A DNA stretch of 64,000 bases, from assembly GCF_907163085.1 (NCBI RefSeq), contig NZ_CAJQTX010000011.1:327599-391598 (forward strand). Reading direction: 5' to 3'. The translations under genes and the position numbers were made by a program. Positions 8,951 to 17,114 of the stretch are shown in pieces; positions within the stretch are counted from its first letter, which is position 1, and each line of letters opens with the position of its first letter. The DNA is from Candidatus Accumulibacter sp. ACC003. Its GTDB lineage: Bacteria > Pseudomonadota > Gammaproteobacteria > Burkholderiales > Rhodocyclaceae. Under the pieces are notes generated by a model, which was not told the origin of the DNA, searched no databases, and saw only the letters and a list, made by a program, of their open reading frames with translations.

Positions 8951-9205
8951 CGCGAGCTGCCGTGCGCGCGGCGTGTCAGCAATCTGTTGAAGCCTGCAGG
9001 ATCAGCGATGCCTACGCCATTCCCGGCGAGTTCCTTATCGGCTACGGTGTCAAACGGCAGCAGCCTGAATTGGTCCGGCCCGGACAACGGCAGAACAGTA
9101 GTAAGGCAGCAGTAAACACACATCAGCGTCATCGTGTTTGGGGAGCATGCGATCGCGTACGCCCGACGGTGCGATGAATCGACAGGCAATCACCTCGTCT
9201 TTTGC
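8951..9205. other. Intergenic, no gene recognised
   Basis: About 255 bases between the repeat and the HTH antitoxin. Short open frames exist on both strands, but none has a convincing start, ribosome site or recognisable domain. A decayed reading frame on the minus strand cannot be excluded. Confidence 0.4.
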
Positions 9206-9541
9206 TCAGCTGAGTGCAGCGAGCGCCGCCTCGGGCGCCCGGTCCAGCACCGTCAGCAAGGCTTTCGCGGCGCCTGTTGGGCAGCGCTTCCCCTGTTCCC
9301 AGTTGCGGATCGTTTCGAGAGAAACATCGATCTTCTCGGAGAACTCGGCTTGGCTGAGCCCGAGACGTTTGCGCACACGACGGGCGAATTTGCCGGCATC
9401 CTGAAGGGCAAGGGCTTTGTCGGCCACGCGTTGCGCAGCAATTTCGTCCTCCGTCGTGTCGTCCACACGAGCGGCGTCGATACGCCCCACCTTTAGCGAG
9501 TTGGGCACCGCGGGGTCAATCGTCAGTCGTACTGTCTTCAT
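9206..9541 (-). CDS. HTH (XRE-type) antitoxin partnered with BrnT
   Basis: A 111-aa protein starting at the ATG at 9541. An N-terminal region that may contact the toxin (MKTVRLTIDPAVPNSLKVGR) is followed by an XRE-type helix-turn-helix (LGLSQAEFSEKIDVSLETIR, then NWEQGKRCPTG). Its first 26 bases overlap the end of the BrnT gene, so translation is probably coupled. BrnT toxins usually pair with ribbon-helix-helix BrnA; HTH partners like this one are a known variant. It probably neutralises BrnT and represses the operon. Confidence 0.85.
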   Translation of the reverse strand: MKTVRLTIDPAVPNSLKVGRIDAARVDDTTEDEIAAQRVADKALALQDAGKFARRVRKRLGLSQAEFSEKIDVSLETIRNWEQGKRCPTGAAKALLTVLDRAPEAALAALS

Positions 9542-9797
9542 AAGGTTGGTTCTCACGTTGGTTCGCCTTGCGGGCGGAAATGATGCGAATCGCCTCGTCG
9601 CGAAAGGTGTAGATGACGACGAAGAGGCGCGATTCGATCTTCCCCAGCAACTCGAAGCGCTCCTCACCATAGCTATAGCGAGTGTCGGCCCGTACCAAGC
9701 GGCCTGGATCGAAGAACGCTCGCGCAGCGTAAGCAAAATCGAACCCCCGCTCACGAAAACAGGCGTCGCTCTTGCTCTCATCCCATTCAAGGTTCAT
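9516..9797 (-). CDS. BrnT-family toxin (RelE-like RNase)
   Basis: A 93-aa toxin. The ATG at 9797 gives the family's usual start MNLEWDESKSDACFRERGFD, followed by FAYAARAFFDP, an RYSYGEERFELLGKIESRLF segment and the C-terminal FRDEAIRIISARKANQRE, where the catalytic Arg and neighbouring residues lie. In known members it cleaves RNA and arrests growth. It is the first gene of the operon and overlaps the antitoxin gene by 26 bases. Confidence 0.88.
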   Translation of the reverse strand: MNLEWDESKSDACFRERGFDFAYAARAFFDPGRLVRADTRYSYGEERFELLGKIESRLFVVIYTFRDEAIRIISARKANQRENQPYEDSTTDD

Positions 9798-9931
9798 CAG
9801 CGCAGTGTAGTTCAGTGGCCTACCCGGAGCAAGGGCCGCCAGAATCGTTCGAAAGAGACGCCGCTGGCAGAGGGAAGGGCTGGCGCTTGACCGCGAGACT
9901 CGGACCTTGGCCTGATTGGCCAAGGCATTCG

Positions 9932-10133
9932 TCGCATCACGCTGGCACCGGCCGGCGCCGTCATGGCAGCCACCATCGTGCCGGCCAACCGCATCACTTC
10001 GGAATTCATACCGACGCTCAACGAAGGCTCGCTGTTCTACATGCCGGCGTCGCTGATCGTCATGCTCTCGGTGCCTTTCGCGCTGGTCGGCGGCATGGTG
10101 TCGTCGACGGTGCTGACTCTCGGCGTGATTCCG
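9932..10133 (+). pseudogene. Internally deleted cusA remnant (mosaic of three cusA segments)
   Basis: Three pieces of a cusA-like gene are joined in frame. The first matches cusA about 3010-3122 (NEGSLFYMPASL), the second about 4085-4124 (LIVMLSVPFALVGG) and the third about 4449-4490 (GGMVSSTVLTL). The first junction falls on CGCTG and the second on GTCGGCGG, short sequences present at both parental points. The sequence differs from the intact cusA, so it came from a diverged paralogue. It encodes no complete domain. Confidence 0.85.
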
Positions 10134-10176
10134 AAATGGTACGCGCCGGCCCGGACCTCGGCACCAGGGGGAACGA

Positions 10177-10506
10177 TTAGCTGCTCGAAGTAGCGCGACG
10201 TTTCGCTGCTGGCTTCCGAGCTGACCTGGCGGCTGGAGCTGGCTGCTCGGCGAGGCGACCGGTAACGTACTTATGAAGGATGCTCGCCATGAGCGTTTGG
10301 TACGGCACCCCTTCCTCCAAGGCCTTGACCTGAATGTCGCTCAGATCGCCGGCGGACAGGCGAATGTTCACTCGACGGTCCTTGGTGGCGGTCGCGTGCG
10401 CTGCCGCCTTGAACCTGGCAAGTTCGGCCTTGGTGGCGACAGACTTCAACTGCCCTTCCTCAAAGGCGGTCAGGACTTCGAGCTCGTAGTCATCAACTTT
10501 CGGCAT
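10177..10506 (-). CDS. CopG/RHH-like antitoxin, partner toxin truncated
   Basis: A 109-aa protein starting at the ATG at 10506 (MPKVDDYELEVLTAFEEGQL). The middle holds a ribbon-helix-helix-like segment (KDRRVNIRLSAGDLSDIQVK then ALEEGVPYQTLMASILHKYV), typical of BrnA/CopG-like antitoxins. The C-terminus is a basic Ala/Arg/Lys tail. It overlaps by 14 bases the end of an upstream toxin frame of which only the C-terminal third remains, so it may now be an orphan. Confidence 0.78.
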   Translation of the reverse strand: MPKVDDYELEVLTAFEEGQLKSVATKAELARFKAAAHATATKDRRVNIRLSAGDLSDIQVKALEEGVPYQTLMASILHKYVTGRLAEQPAPAARSARKPAAKRRATSSS

Positions 10507-10630
10507 CTGCTTCACCTTGACTTGGATAGTCTCGGGTCGCCTGGCGACTCGGGATGACGGTCTTGAGGAAGAAGTAGTCCTTTTCTTCGACAAATGGTAG
10601 CAAGCACGCGTAGTTGTCGCAGGCTGGGCG
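10493..10630 (-). pseudogene. C-terminal remnant of the cognate toxin
   Basis: The frame ending at 10493 encodes a tail (CDNYACLLPFVEEKDYFFLK then TVIPSRQATRDYPSQG) of the kind found at the end of ~95-aa toxins lying upstream of such antitoxins. Upstream of about 10630 the frame runs into non-coding, repeat-bearing sequence, so the N-terminal two thirds and the start are gone. I infer the family from the tail motif FLKT-PSR and the position only. Confidence 0.6.
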
Positions 10631-10675
10631 GGCTTCGGGAACACTCGCATTCCACCGCGTCGACCACGGCCCAGG

Positions 10676-10715
10676 CTCTGGATTGCCGCGTCGGCTGCAC
10701 CTCCTCGCAATGACG
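10676..10715 (-). repeat. REP-like palindromic repeat, copy A1
   Basis: CTGGATTGCCGCGTCGGC ... CTCCTCGCAATGACG. It is an inverted partner of the copy at 10818-10858, and two further copies lie at 31338-31469. This 'GTCATTGCGAGGAG' type of repeat is widespread in bacterial genomes. Confidence 0.75.
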
Positions 10716-10817
10716 CGTGGGCGGGTGTGGCGCTGCGGCATTCTTGCCCCGACCTTCAACAGAGCACGCCTGAAAGCCGCGCCAAACCCCTGCGCCAGCG
10801 ACCCCGCCGGCACTCGC

Positions 10818-10858
10818 CGTCATTGCCAGGAGGCGTAGCCGACGCGGCAATCCACTGC
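10818..10858 (+). repeat. REP-like palindromic repeat, copy A2
   Basis: CGTCATTGCCAGGAGGCG ... GACGCGGCAATCCACTG, the opposite orientation to 10676-10715, about 100 bases away. The intervening and flanking sequence (10507-10936) contains no gene beyond the toxin remnant. Confidence 0.75.
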
Positions 10859-10936
10859 CAGCCATCCAGGAAGCAAGCGCGCAAGTCGATGGTCTCCTGG
10901 CGAGCGCCGGCAGCGAGCGCGGGATTGGCAGGCCGA

Positions 10937-13549
10937 CTAGGCCACCGGCTCGCGGCGTGCGTCGCTGGCCTCTGACAGCCAATCGGAACGATCGAGCAAA
11001 GCCCGGAAGTCTTCGGCGGGGACGGGCTTGCTGATCAGGTAACCCTGAATGGAATCGCATCCAAGCTCAGCGAGGATGCGCAACTGTTCCTCGCTTTCGA
11101 CGCCTTCGGCGACCACGCGCAAGCCGAGGCTCTTGCCCATGCGTATGGCGGCAGCGACCAGCGCGCGGTCGTCGCTGTTGTCGGCGAGGTCGCGGATGAA
11201 CTCGCGGTCGATCTTCAAAGTGTGGAAGGGGAAACGCTTGAGGTAGCTGAGCGAGGAATAGCCGGTGCCGAAATCGTCCATGGCAATGCGCACCCCCAAG
11301 GTCTCGATTTCCTGCAGGATTTTCAGCACCTCGCTGCGATTGCGAATCAGCAGACCTTCGGTTACCTCGATCTGCAGACTGCCCTGCGGCAGCCGGTGCC
11401 GTTGCAGGCAAGCGCGTATCGTTTCCGTTATTCGACTGTCGCGAAACTGCCGTGGCGAAACGTTCACCGCCATTTGTAAGGGCTTGTCGTGCATCGTGAG
11501 CCACGTACGCAGTTCGCCGCAGGCGGTCTCCACGACCCAGTCGCCGATGTCGACAATCATTCCGGTTTGCTCGGCGATGTGAATGAACGAATCGGGTGTC
11601 AGCAATCCGAAATCCGGGCTGGCCCAGCGCAGTAGCGCCTCGGCTCCGATCACGCGATGCGTGAGCACGTCGACCAGTGGTTGGTAGACCAGGCGCAGCT
11701 CCTTGTTGCTCAGCGCGCTACGAAGCCGGTGCTCGATGGCCAGACGCCGGACCGAATGATCGTGTACGTCCTGATTGAAGAAGCGATAAGTGTTGCGGCC
11801 GGAGTCCTTGGCGTCGTACATCGCGAGGTCGGCGTTGCGCAACAGCGTGCTCGGTGAATCGCCGTCGTTCGGGTAGACCGCGATGCCAATGCTCGGCGAG
11901 ACGAACAGTTCGTGCTGATCGATCAGGAAGGGTGGCGCAAAGGCGCTGATGATCTTCATCGCCAGCATCTGAGCATCGCTGGTCGCGTGCAGATTGCCGA
12001 GAATCACCAGGAACTCGTCACCGCCCTGGCGAGCTACGGTATCTTCGGCGCGGATACTCGCGCCGAGCCGGCTGGCGGCTTCGACGAGCAGGGAATCTCC
12101 GACGTCGTGTCCGAGTGAGTCGTTCACCTTCTTGAAATCGTCGAGATCGATGAACATGACGATCACCTGGCCGCCATCGCGGGTGGCCACGGCGATCGCC
12201 TGGCCCAGCCGGTCCATCGCCAGCAGGCGATTGGGCAAGTGCGTCAGGCCATCGTACTGCGCCTGATGGATGATCTGTTGCTCGTGCTGACGACGCAGGG
12301 TGATGTCTTCGTACACCACCAGGAAGTGCGTGATGCTTTCATGATCGCCGACCACCGGCGAGATGCGAACGTGCTGGCAGTAGGCGCGGTCGTTTCGCCG
12401 TCCCTCGACAGTCGCTTGCCACTCGCCGGACTGGCGAACCGCAGCCAATGCTTCCTCGAGCTCGCGGGGGCCACATGACTGACCACAGACGATCTCGGCG
12501 AGATTTTGCGGGAAGGCGTTGCCGTCGAGCCCGGCCATCTCGTGCAGGGTGGCATTGGCGTATTCGATGTCGCCGTCGACGGCAATGATCATCACCCCTG
12601 CCGGGCTGTGCTGGATGGCCTCCGATACCAGTCGCAGTCGGCTTTCGGCGACGTGGCGTTCGTCGATTTCGCGGCGCAGCAGAAGGTTCGATTCGTGCAG
12701 CTCGCGCGTTCGCTCGTCGATACGATCCTCCATTCGGGAGTTGGCTTCGCGCAGGCTGCTTTCGCGGGCATGGACCTTCTCCTGCATGGCGTTGAAGGCG
12801 TCTGCGAGGTCGGTGAGTTCGTCGCTGCCGGTCGAAAACAGTGGCTGGTCGGTGCGGTTTTCAGCCATTTCCCGGGCTGCCAGGCCGAGTCGCGAAATCC
12901 GGCTGGAGAGTGAGCGGGCTTGCAGAACACCGAGCAGCGCGATGATCAGCAAGCCGACGCTGGAAATGGCCAGGAAAATGCGGCGCTGGCTCTGGTGTTC
13001 GCTGAGCGCACGTTCGAAGCCTATGCCGGCGTGGGTTTCGGTGTCTTCGGCGAGTTGCCGCAGCGTGTCGGAGAGCCAACGAAAGCGAGTCGCCGACTCG
13101 AAAATGGAAATCCGCTCGGCGTCGATCATTTGCATCGCCTCGGCACGGTCGATGACCTGGATCAGGTCGGCGCGATAGCGTGTCCAGGATTCGTGCAGTT
13201 GTCTGGCGACGAGCTCGTCCTCGGCCACGAGATGGGCGCTGCGGGCATCGAGCTCGGCAGAAAACTCGGCCATTTCGGCTTGCAACTGGGCGACGTGAGA
13301 CGATACGGCGAAGTAGTCTGTCAGTTTCGATATCTCAATTTCAATGACCCGAATGCGGTTGATCCGGGTCTGCAATCGATTGAGCTTGGCGAGCGGTCTG
13401 ACCTGTTGAGTCAGCGTCGTTTCCAGACGTTTTGCGGCGTCGCGAACGACCAGTTCGCCCACCCCTAGCAAAGTCAGGACCAGCAGGCCGACAGCGCCGA
13501 AGCCAAGCGTCAGCTGGCGCGCGATGGTCAGCCGTGGGCTTCGGGTCAT
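10937..13549 (-). CDS. Membrane GGDEF-EAL protein with HAMP and PAS domains
   Basis: About 870 aa, a cyclic-di-GMP cyclase/phosphodiesterase sensor. A TM helix (residues ~10-35), a periplasmic helical domain, a second TM (~195-215) and a HAMP segment are followed by a coiled coil, a PAS domain (SEAIQHSPAGVMIIAVDGDI), GGDEF (RQGGDEFLV) and EAL (IGAEALLRW, DDFGTGYSSLSYLKRFP). Both catalytic motifs look intact. The ATG at 13549 is chosen; an in-frame TTG at 13561 would overlap the upstream stop as TTGA and allow coupled translation. The upstream gene encodes a periplasmic binding protein that could be its ligand-sensing partner. Confidence 0.93.
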   Translation of the reverse strand: MTRSPRLTIARQLTLGFGAVGLLVLTLLGVGELVVRDAAKRLETTLTQQVRPLAKLNRLQTRINRIRVIEIEISKLTDYFAVSSHVAQLQAEMAEFSAELDARSAHLVAEDELVARQLHESWTRYRADLIQVIDRAEAMQMIDAERISIFESATRFRWLSDTLRQLAEDTETHAGIGFERALSEHQSQRRIFLAISSVGLLIIALLGVLQARSLSSRISRLGLAAREMAENRTDQPLFSTGSDELTDLADAFNAMQEKVHARESSLREANSRMEDRIDERTRELHESNLLLRREIDERHVAESRLRLVSEAIQHSPAGVMIIAVDGDIEYANATLHEMAGLDGNAFPQNLAEIVCGQSCGPRELEEALAAVRQSGEWQATVEGRRNDRAYCQHVRISPVVGDHESITHFLVVYEDITLRRQHEQQIIHQAQYDGLTHLPNRLLAMDRLGQAIAVATRDGGQVIVMFIDLDDFKKVNDSLGHDVGDSLLVEAASRLGASIRAEDTVARQGGDEFLVILGNLHATSDAQMLAMKIISAFAPPFLIDQHELFVSPSIGIAVYPNDGDSPSTLLRNADLAMYDAKDSGRNTYRFFNQDVHDHSVRRLAIEHRLRSALSNKELRLVYQPLVDVLTHRVIGAEALLRWASPDFGLLTPDSFIHIAEQTGMIVDIGDWVVETACGELRTWLTMHDKPLQMAVNVSPRQFRDSRITETIRACLQRHRLPQGSLQIEVTEGLLIRNRSEVLKILQEIETLGVRIAMDDFGTGYSSLSYLKRFPFHTLKIDREFIRDLADNSDDRALVAAAIRMGKSLGLRVVAEGVESEEQLRILAELGCDSIQGYLISKPVPAEDFRALLDRSDWLSEASDARREPVA

Positions 13550-13557
13550 CTCGGCGT

Positions 13558-15060
13558 TCAATCAGCGAGACGCTGAGCACTGACAGCGCGCGGGAAGCTC
13601 TTCCGGAAGTGCTGCCAGTACGCTATCTGTTGCGCACGCCCCAGACCTTCGGTGATCGCCTCCCATGCACGGGCGGTTTTTGCCATGGCCTCGGCGGCAT
13701 TCTGCTTGCCCGTCGCGGCTAGAGAAAGCTGCTGGCCGAGAGCCGCCAGATAGTCGGCGTCGCCCGGCAGTCCGGTGCCGGCCGGCAGGGTGTCCGGCAG
13801 TGCGGCGCGCAAGGCCTCGAGCGCTTGCGGCGAGTAGACCTTGCGGATCTCTTCGTTGGCCAGATGGTTGTATCGGTAGGGGTCGGCAAATCCACCGCTG
13901 ACCATCACCGAGCGGATCGAGTTGTCAGGGTCGGTCTGCCACATGGCGTAAAGGAAGGCGAGTTCCTTGTTCTTGCCCGATCGCGGCAGGACGAGGTTAT
14001 TGCCGTACATGATCGTCGACCGGCGCAGCAGGCGATCGCCGTCGAGGCGGCCGGGCAGCGGCGCGGCGATGAACTTGCCTTTGATCGCCGACTTGTCGAG
14101 GTTGGCGAGCTTGGCACCGGCCGGCGTGATCAGCGTCGAGAAGCCCTTGCCGCGCAGAAAATAGGGCAGGGTGTAGCTGTAGTCCTTGCCGTCACTGTTT
14201 ATTTCCGGTGGCGAGAACGGAATCGTCGCCAGCCAGCTTTCGGTCGCCGCGATGCCGGCGGCTGAGTCGATCAAGGGCTTCATCCGGGAATCGAAAAGGT
14301 ATTGTCCTGGTGCGGCGAACGCGGCATAGCGTGGCAGCCAGTACATCCAGGCGGTCAGTTTCTCACGTGGCTCGAGGGCGCCATAAAAGCCTTCCTGCGG
14401 GCGGTTGAAGAAGCGCACAAGTTCCGTGTACTCCTGCCACGTCTTCGGAACGGCCGGATCTCGACCGTGCGTCTTGCGGAAACGCCTTCTTTCTTCGGGG
14501 TCTTCGAGCAAATCCTTGCGTAGATAGATCAGTTGCACATCGAGGTCAGCCGGGATGGCGACGACGCGATCTCCCAGATACGCCTGCTCACGGAGCAGCA
14601 TGTAGCCGCTGTGGGTATCCTCCGCCAGCGTGAACCCGAAGCGCTTGAGGAACGGCGTCAAATCCTCGATCAGATCTTCATTGAGCAGGTCGGGATACTC
14701 GTGGTTGCGGGCTATCGTGATATCAATACCCGGGGTCTTGCGGATCGCTTCGCGCGAAGCAAGTTGCGGCATCACGACGGCGTCGAGCAGGATTCCCGTT
14801 GCTTTTTCCCAATCGTTCTTGAGTTCATTGTCGCGGCCAAGAAAGGCGGCGATGTTCCCCTGCTTGAGATTGAGCCGGATGACCGTGCCGGGCTTGACCT
14901 CGCCCGATGCGAGCAATTGCTTGACAGCCGCAATGGCGCGCTCGGCCTGCTCACCGGCAAAGCAGGCCGTCGCGGGCAGCAGCGCCAGCGTCAGGCTCAG
15001 CAGGCGAACGCAGAGGCGGCCAAACAGGCGACGCGGTGCAGCCGTAAACGGAATGTGCAA
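13558..15060 (-). CDS. Periplasmic sugar-type solute-binding protein
   Basis: About 500 aa, an extracellular solute-binding protein of the ABC sugar-binding class. The TTG at 15060 is preferred over a TTG at 15129: it has GGGAG six bases upstream and puts a signal peptide at the N-terminus (RLFGRLCVRLLSLTLALLP, cleavage near ACFAG). Binding-protein signatures include GNIAAFLGRDNELKNDWEKA and a C-terminal Trp/Tyr-rich lobe. No permease or ATPase gene is nearby. The next gene is a membrane GGDEF-EAL protein that starts within a few bases, suggesting this protein serves as its periplasmic sensor rather than in transport (inference). Confidence 0.82.
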   Translation of the reverse strand: MHIPFTAAPRRLFGRLCVRLLSLTLALLPATACFAGEQAERAIAAVKQLLASGEVKPGTVIRLNLKQGNIAAFLGRDNELKNDWEKATGILLDAVVMPQLASREAIRKTPGIDITIARNHEYPDLLNEDLIEDLTPFLKRFGFTLAEDTHSGYMLLREQAYLGDRVVAIPADLDVQLIYLRKDLLEDPEERRRFRKTHGRDPAVPKTWQEYTELVRFFNRPQEGFYGALEPREKLTAWMYWLPRYAAFAAPGQYLFDSRMKPLIDSAAGIAATESWLATIPFSPPEINSDGKDYSYTLPYFLRGKGFSTLITPAGAKLANLDKSAIKGKFIAAPLPGRLDGDRLLRRSTIMYGNNLVLPRSGKNKELAFLYAMWQTDPDNSIRSVMVSGGFADPYRYNHLANEEIRKVYSPQALEALRAALPDTLPAGTGLPGDADYLAALGQQLSLAATGKQNAAEAMAKTARAWEAITEGLGRAQQIAYWQHFRKSFPRAVSAQRLAD

Positions 15061-15591
15061 GAGGTGCTCCCGGTCTTGTTCGCTCAGTGGCGCCGCCGAC
15101 CCGAAATCGGACCCGACGATCGCGCTCAACTACATCCTGCCAGATGGCTGAGCTGCGATGCGCTCTGGTAGACCTCGGCGCGCCTCATCTCGTTCTATTC
15201 TGGCCTGTCAGGGATGATGTGGCTGTGACAAACTGCCCGAAGCGGCGCTCATCGTCTTCGCGCCCCGTCACTGGCGCCGGTCGTGCCTCGCCTTCGCGCA
15301 CGGCGAATGGGCAAGCGCCAGCGTGAGTGGCGTGATGGCGCCAGCGCCGGCATTCACGGCGGAGCGCGGGATGCGGTCGGTGACGGCGAAGCCACCGGCA
15401 ACGGCACCTGGCCCGATTGTCCGGCGCCGAGAGCCGGCAGCTCCGGGTCGGCGAACACGCCAGACCGCTAGCATAGCCACGGCGAGCCGTCGCCGGTCGA
15501 TGCCGCGGTCCTTGGCGGCATCGTGAATGCTGGCGTTGCCCGCCCAGCGGCAAGACCGGGCGACGGCTTGTTCGCCGGCGTTGCAGCGGTT
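15061..15591. other. Intergenic region without recognised gene
   Basis: About 530 bases of GC-rich sequence. Open frames on both strands are typical high-GC shadows with low-complexity Arg/Ala/Pro content, and none has a start with a ribosome site. I recognise no repeat of the families seen elsewhere. Confidence 0.45.
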
Positions 15592-16281
15592 TCAGTGTTT
15601 GCCGCTGCCCTCAGCTCTGTGCCCAAACGCGTTCGCCACCTCTTCCATCCGCAGTATCGCCTTGGAGACATCCTCGCCGGCGGGCTTGTCGAGATAGGAA
15701 GACTCGCCGGGAATAAGCAGCAGGATCCCGGAAAGTCTGAAGAGTTCGAGGATCGTCTTGTTCGCTTCTTCCTTGTAGGACTCAGCTTCGCCGATCATCC
15801 TCCTGGGTATCTCGCGGCGTAGCATTTCGAAGCGGTACAGCGATCGGTGCCGATACGCATTGGCTACGTAATTATGCCAGTGTGAGCGGTAGTGCTTTGA
15901 GGCCCAATACCAGGCAAAAGCAAACAAAGCGTAGACCAGACCATGGTGGAGATAGTTGTTGAGCATCGTCACTAACATGACTGAGAAGTCCTTAGTGCCG
16001 TCCTCGACGCCATGCGCGCTGTTGTAAATCGCATAGGTCACGCCACTGAGGAATATCGCGACGCACCAGCTGAACCAAAGTTGAGCCCATTCTTTGTGTG
16101 ATTGCGCGAGTGAGTGGAAAGCGTAGGGACCCGACCAGTCACTGTCGGTCTCAGGTGGGTGCCAACGCTTGTCACGTTCATCGATAATTACGAGGCGCCA
16201 ATACGATTGTATCGCCCATATAATCGCCAGTAAGGCACAAATGCCAACGACTATCAGAGCCGGAGCGGTCAAGCTTGGCAA
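15592..16281 (-). CDS. Unknown three-TM membrane protein
   Basis: A 229-aa protein I do not recognise. TM segments are at about residues 8-27 (APALIVVGICALLAIIWAI), 68-88 (LWFSWCVAIFLSGVTYAIYN) and 110-128 (YLHHGLVYALFAFAWYWAS). A charged cytoplasmic C-terminus follows (SHWHNYVANAYRHRSLYRFE, then MLRREIPRRMIGEAESYKEE and a final helix). The start overlaps the end of the upstream membrane-protein gene by 13 bases, so the two form a translationally coupled pair. Base composition is clearly less GC-rich than the surrounding genes, suggesting transfer. Confidence 0.72.
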   Translation of the reverse strand: MPSLTAPALIVVGICALLAIIWAIQSYWRLVIIDERDKRWHPPETDSDWSGPYAFHSLAQSHKEWAQLWFSWCVAIFLSGVTYAIYNSAHGVEDGTKDFSVMLVTMLNNYLHHGLVYALFAFAWYWASKHYRSHWHNYVANAYRHRSLYRFEMLRREIPRRMIGEAESYKEEANKTILELFRLSGILLLIPGESSYLDKPAGEDVSKAILRMEEVANAFGHRAEGSGKH

Positions 16282-17114
16282 CTTGTGCTTGTCGGTTGAG
16301 TTATTGCCTTGGCCGGCTCCAGAGGTGTCTGAAGGGGGCTTTTTTGCTCTTTGTCGGTAGCTAACTGATTTTTTGGTTTGGACTCTGTCCCACCTATTTC
16401 AAGGTTTTGCGGGATGACGACGACTATCGGCGCCGAGAACTCGGCCTTTGGCATGTTGTGTGCGTCGCTTGAACCATTGCTATTGGCGGGGGCATCCGCG
16501 GCACTGGCTGATGTAGGCGCATCCGCATTGATTTTGCTTTTAGTTACGTCGCTTATAGAGAACAAAAGGTAAATAATAAACGCAGCGGTAAAAATGGCAA
16601 AGGCAACAAGACCCAAGACGCTTATCCGGCAGCAAAATCGGTGCTGTGGAGGTAGTTTGGCCCTTTCTCGCGCGAGCTTTTCATATGTGTGATTCTCGGC
16701 AAGTGTTAGTATTTTTAGTACATTCGCCAAGTGGTGAAAAAAGAATGCTTTAGCTGCCTCTGGCGACAGAGGCTTGGCAACATTGCCTTTGCTCTCAAGT
16801 GCCAAGGCTGAGCGCAAATACGGGATCTCGTCCTCAATGTCTTTTCCCATAGAGCCATCGTGAAAGACATCCTTGAAAGTCGCAGAGATATCTTGGACTT
16901 CGTCGATAAGCTCTTCTCTCGTTGCCTCAACTTGGAGCGCGTGTGTCGGGAGGTGGAAGTGCGCCGAGGCATTGGTTTCCAGCGCGATGCACCTTTGGGC
17001 AAGTGCCTTTAGCGCATGCAATTGTCTTTCCAGCTTGTACTCTCGCGTCAACAACAGGGGGGCGTCGTCTTCCAGGAGCAATTTCTTGATGCAATCGTTT
17101 GTGAAGCAGTTCAT
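16269..17114 (-). CDS. Unknown single-TM protein, first gene of a two-gene module
   Basis: About 281 aa, not recognised. The ATG at 17114 is preferred, with GGAG six bases upstream; a TTG at 17126 is possible. Residues ~1-165 are helical and soluble-looking (EYKLERQLHALKALAQRCIA; EELIDEVQDISATFKDVFHD). One TM helix follows (ISVLGLVAFAIFTAAFIIYL, residues ~168-188), then a Ser/Ala/Pro/Gln-rich low-complexity tail. It overlaps the next gene by 13 bases. Low GC relative to neighbours. The effector-like soluble half plus a membrane partner is compatible with a defence or stress module, but nothing in the sequence proves this. Confidence 0.72.
   Translation of the reverse strand: MNCFTNDCIKKLLLEDDAPLLLTREYKLERQLHALKALAQRCIALETNASAHFHLPTHALQVEATREELIDEVQDISATFKDVFHDGSMGKDIEDEIPYLRSALALESKGNVAKPLSPEAAKAFFFHHLANVLKILTLAENHTYEKLARERAKLPPQHRFCCRISVLGLVAFAIFTAAFIIYLLFSISDVTKSKINADAPTSASAADAPANSNGSSDAHNMPKAEFSAPIVVVIPQNLEIGGTESKPKNQLATDKEQKSPLQTPLEPAKAITQPTSTSCQA

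Noticed and set aside
9905-9925. Perfect 8-bp hairpin (CCTTGGCC/GGCCAAGG)
   Set aside because: Isolated palindrome with no T-run and no clear relation to a gene end; treated as chance.
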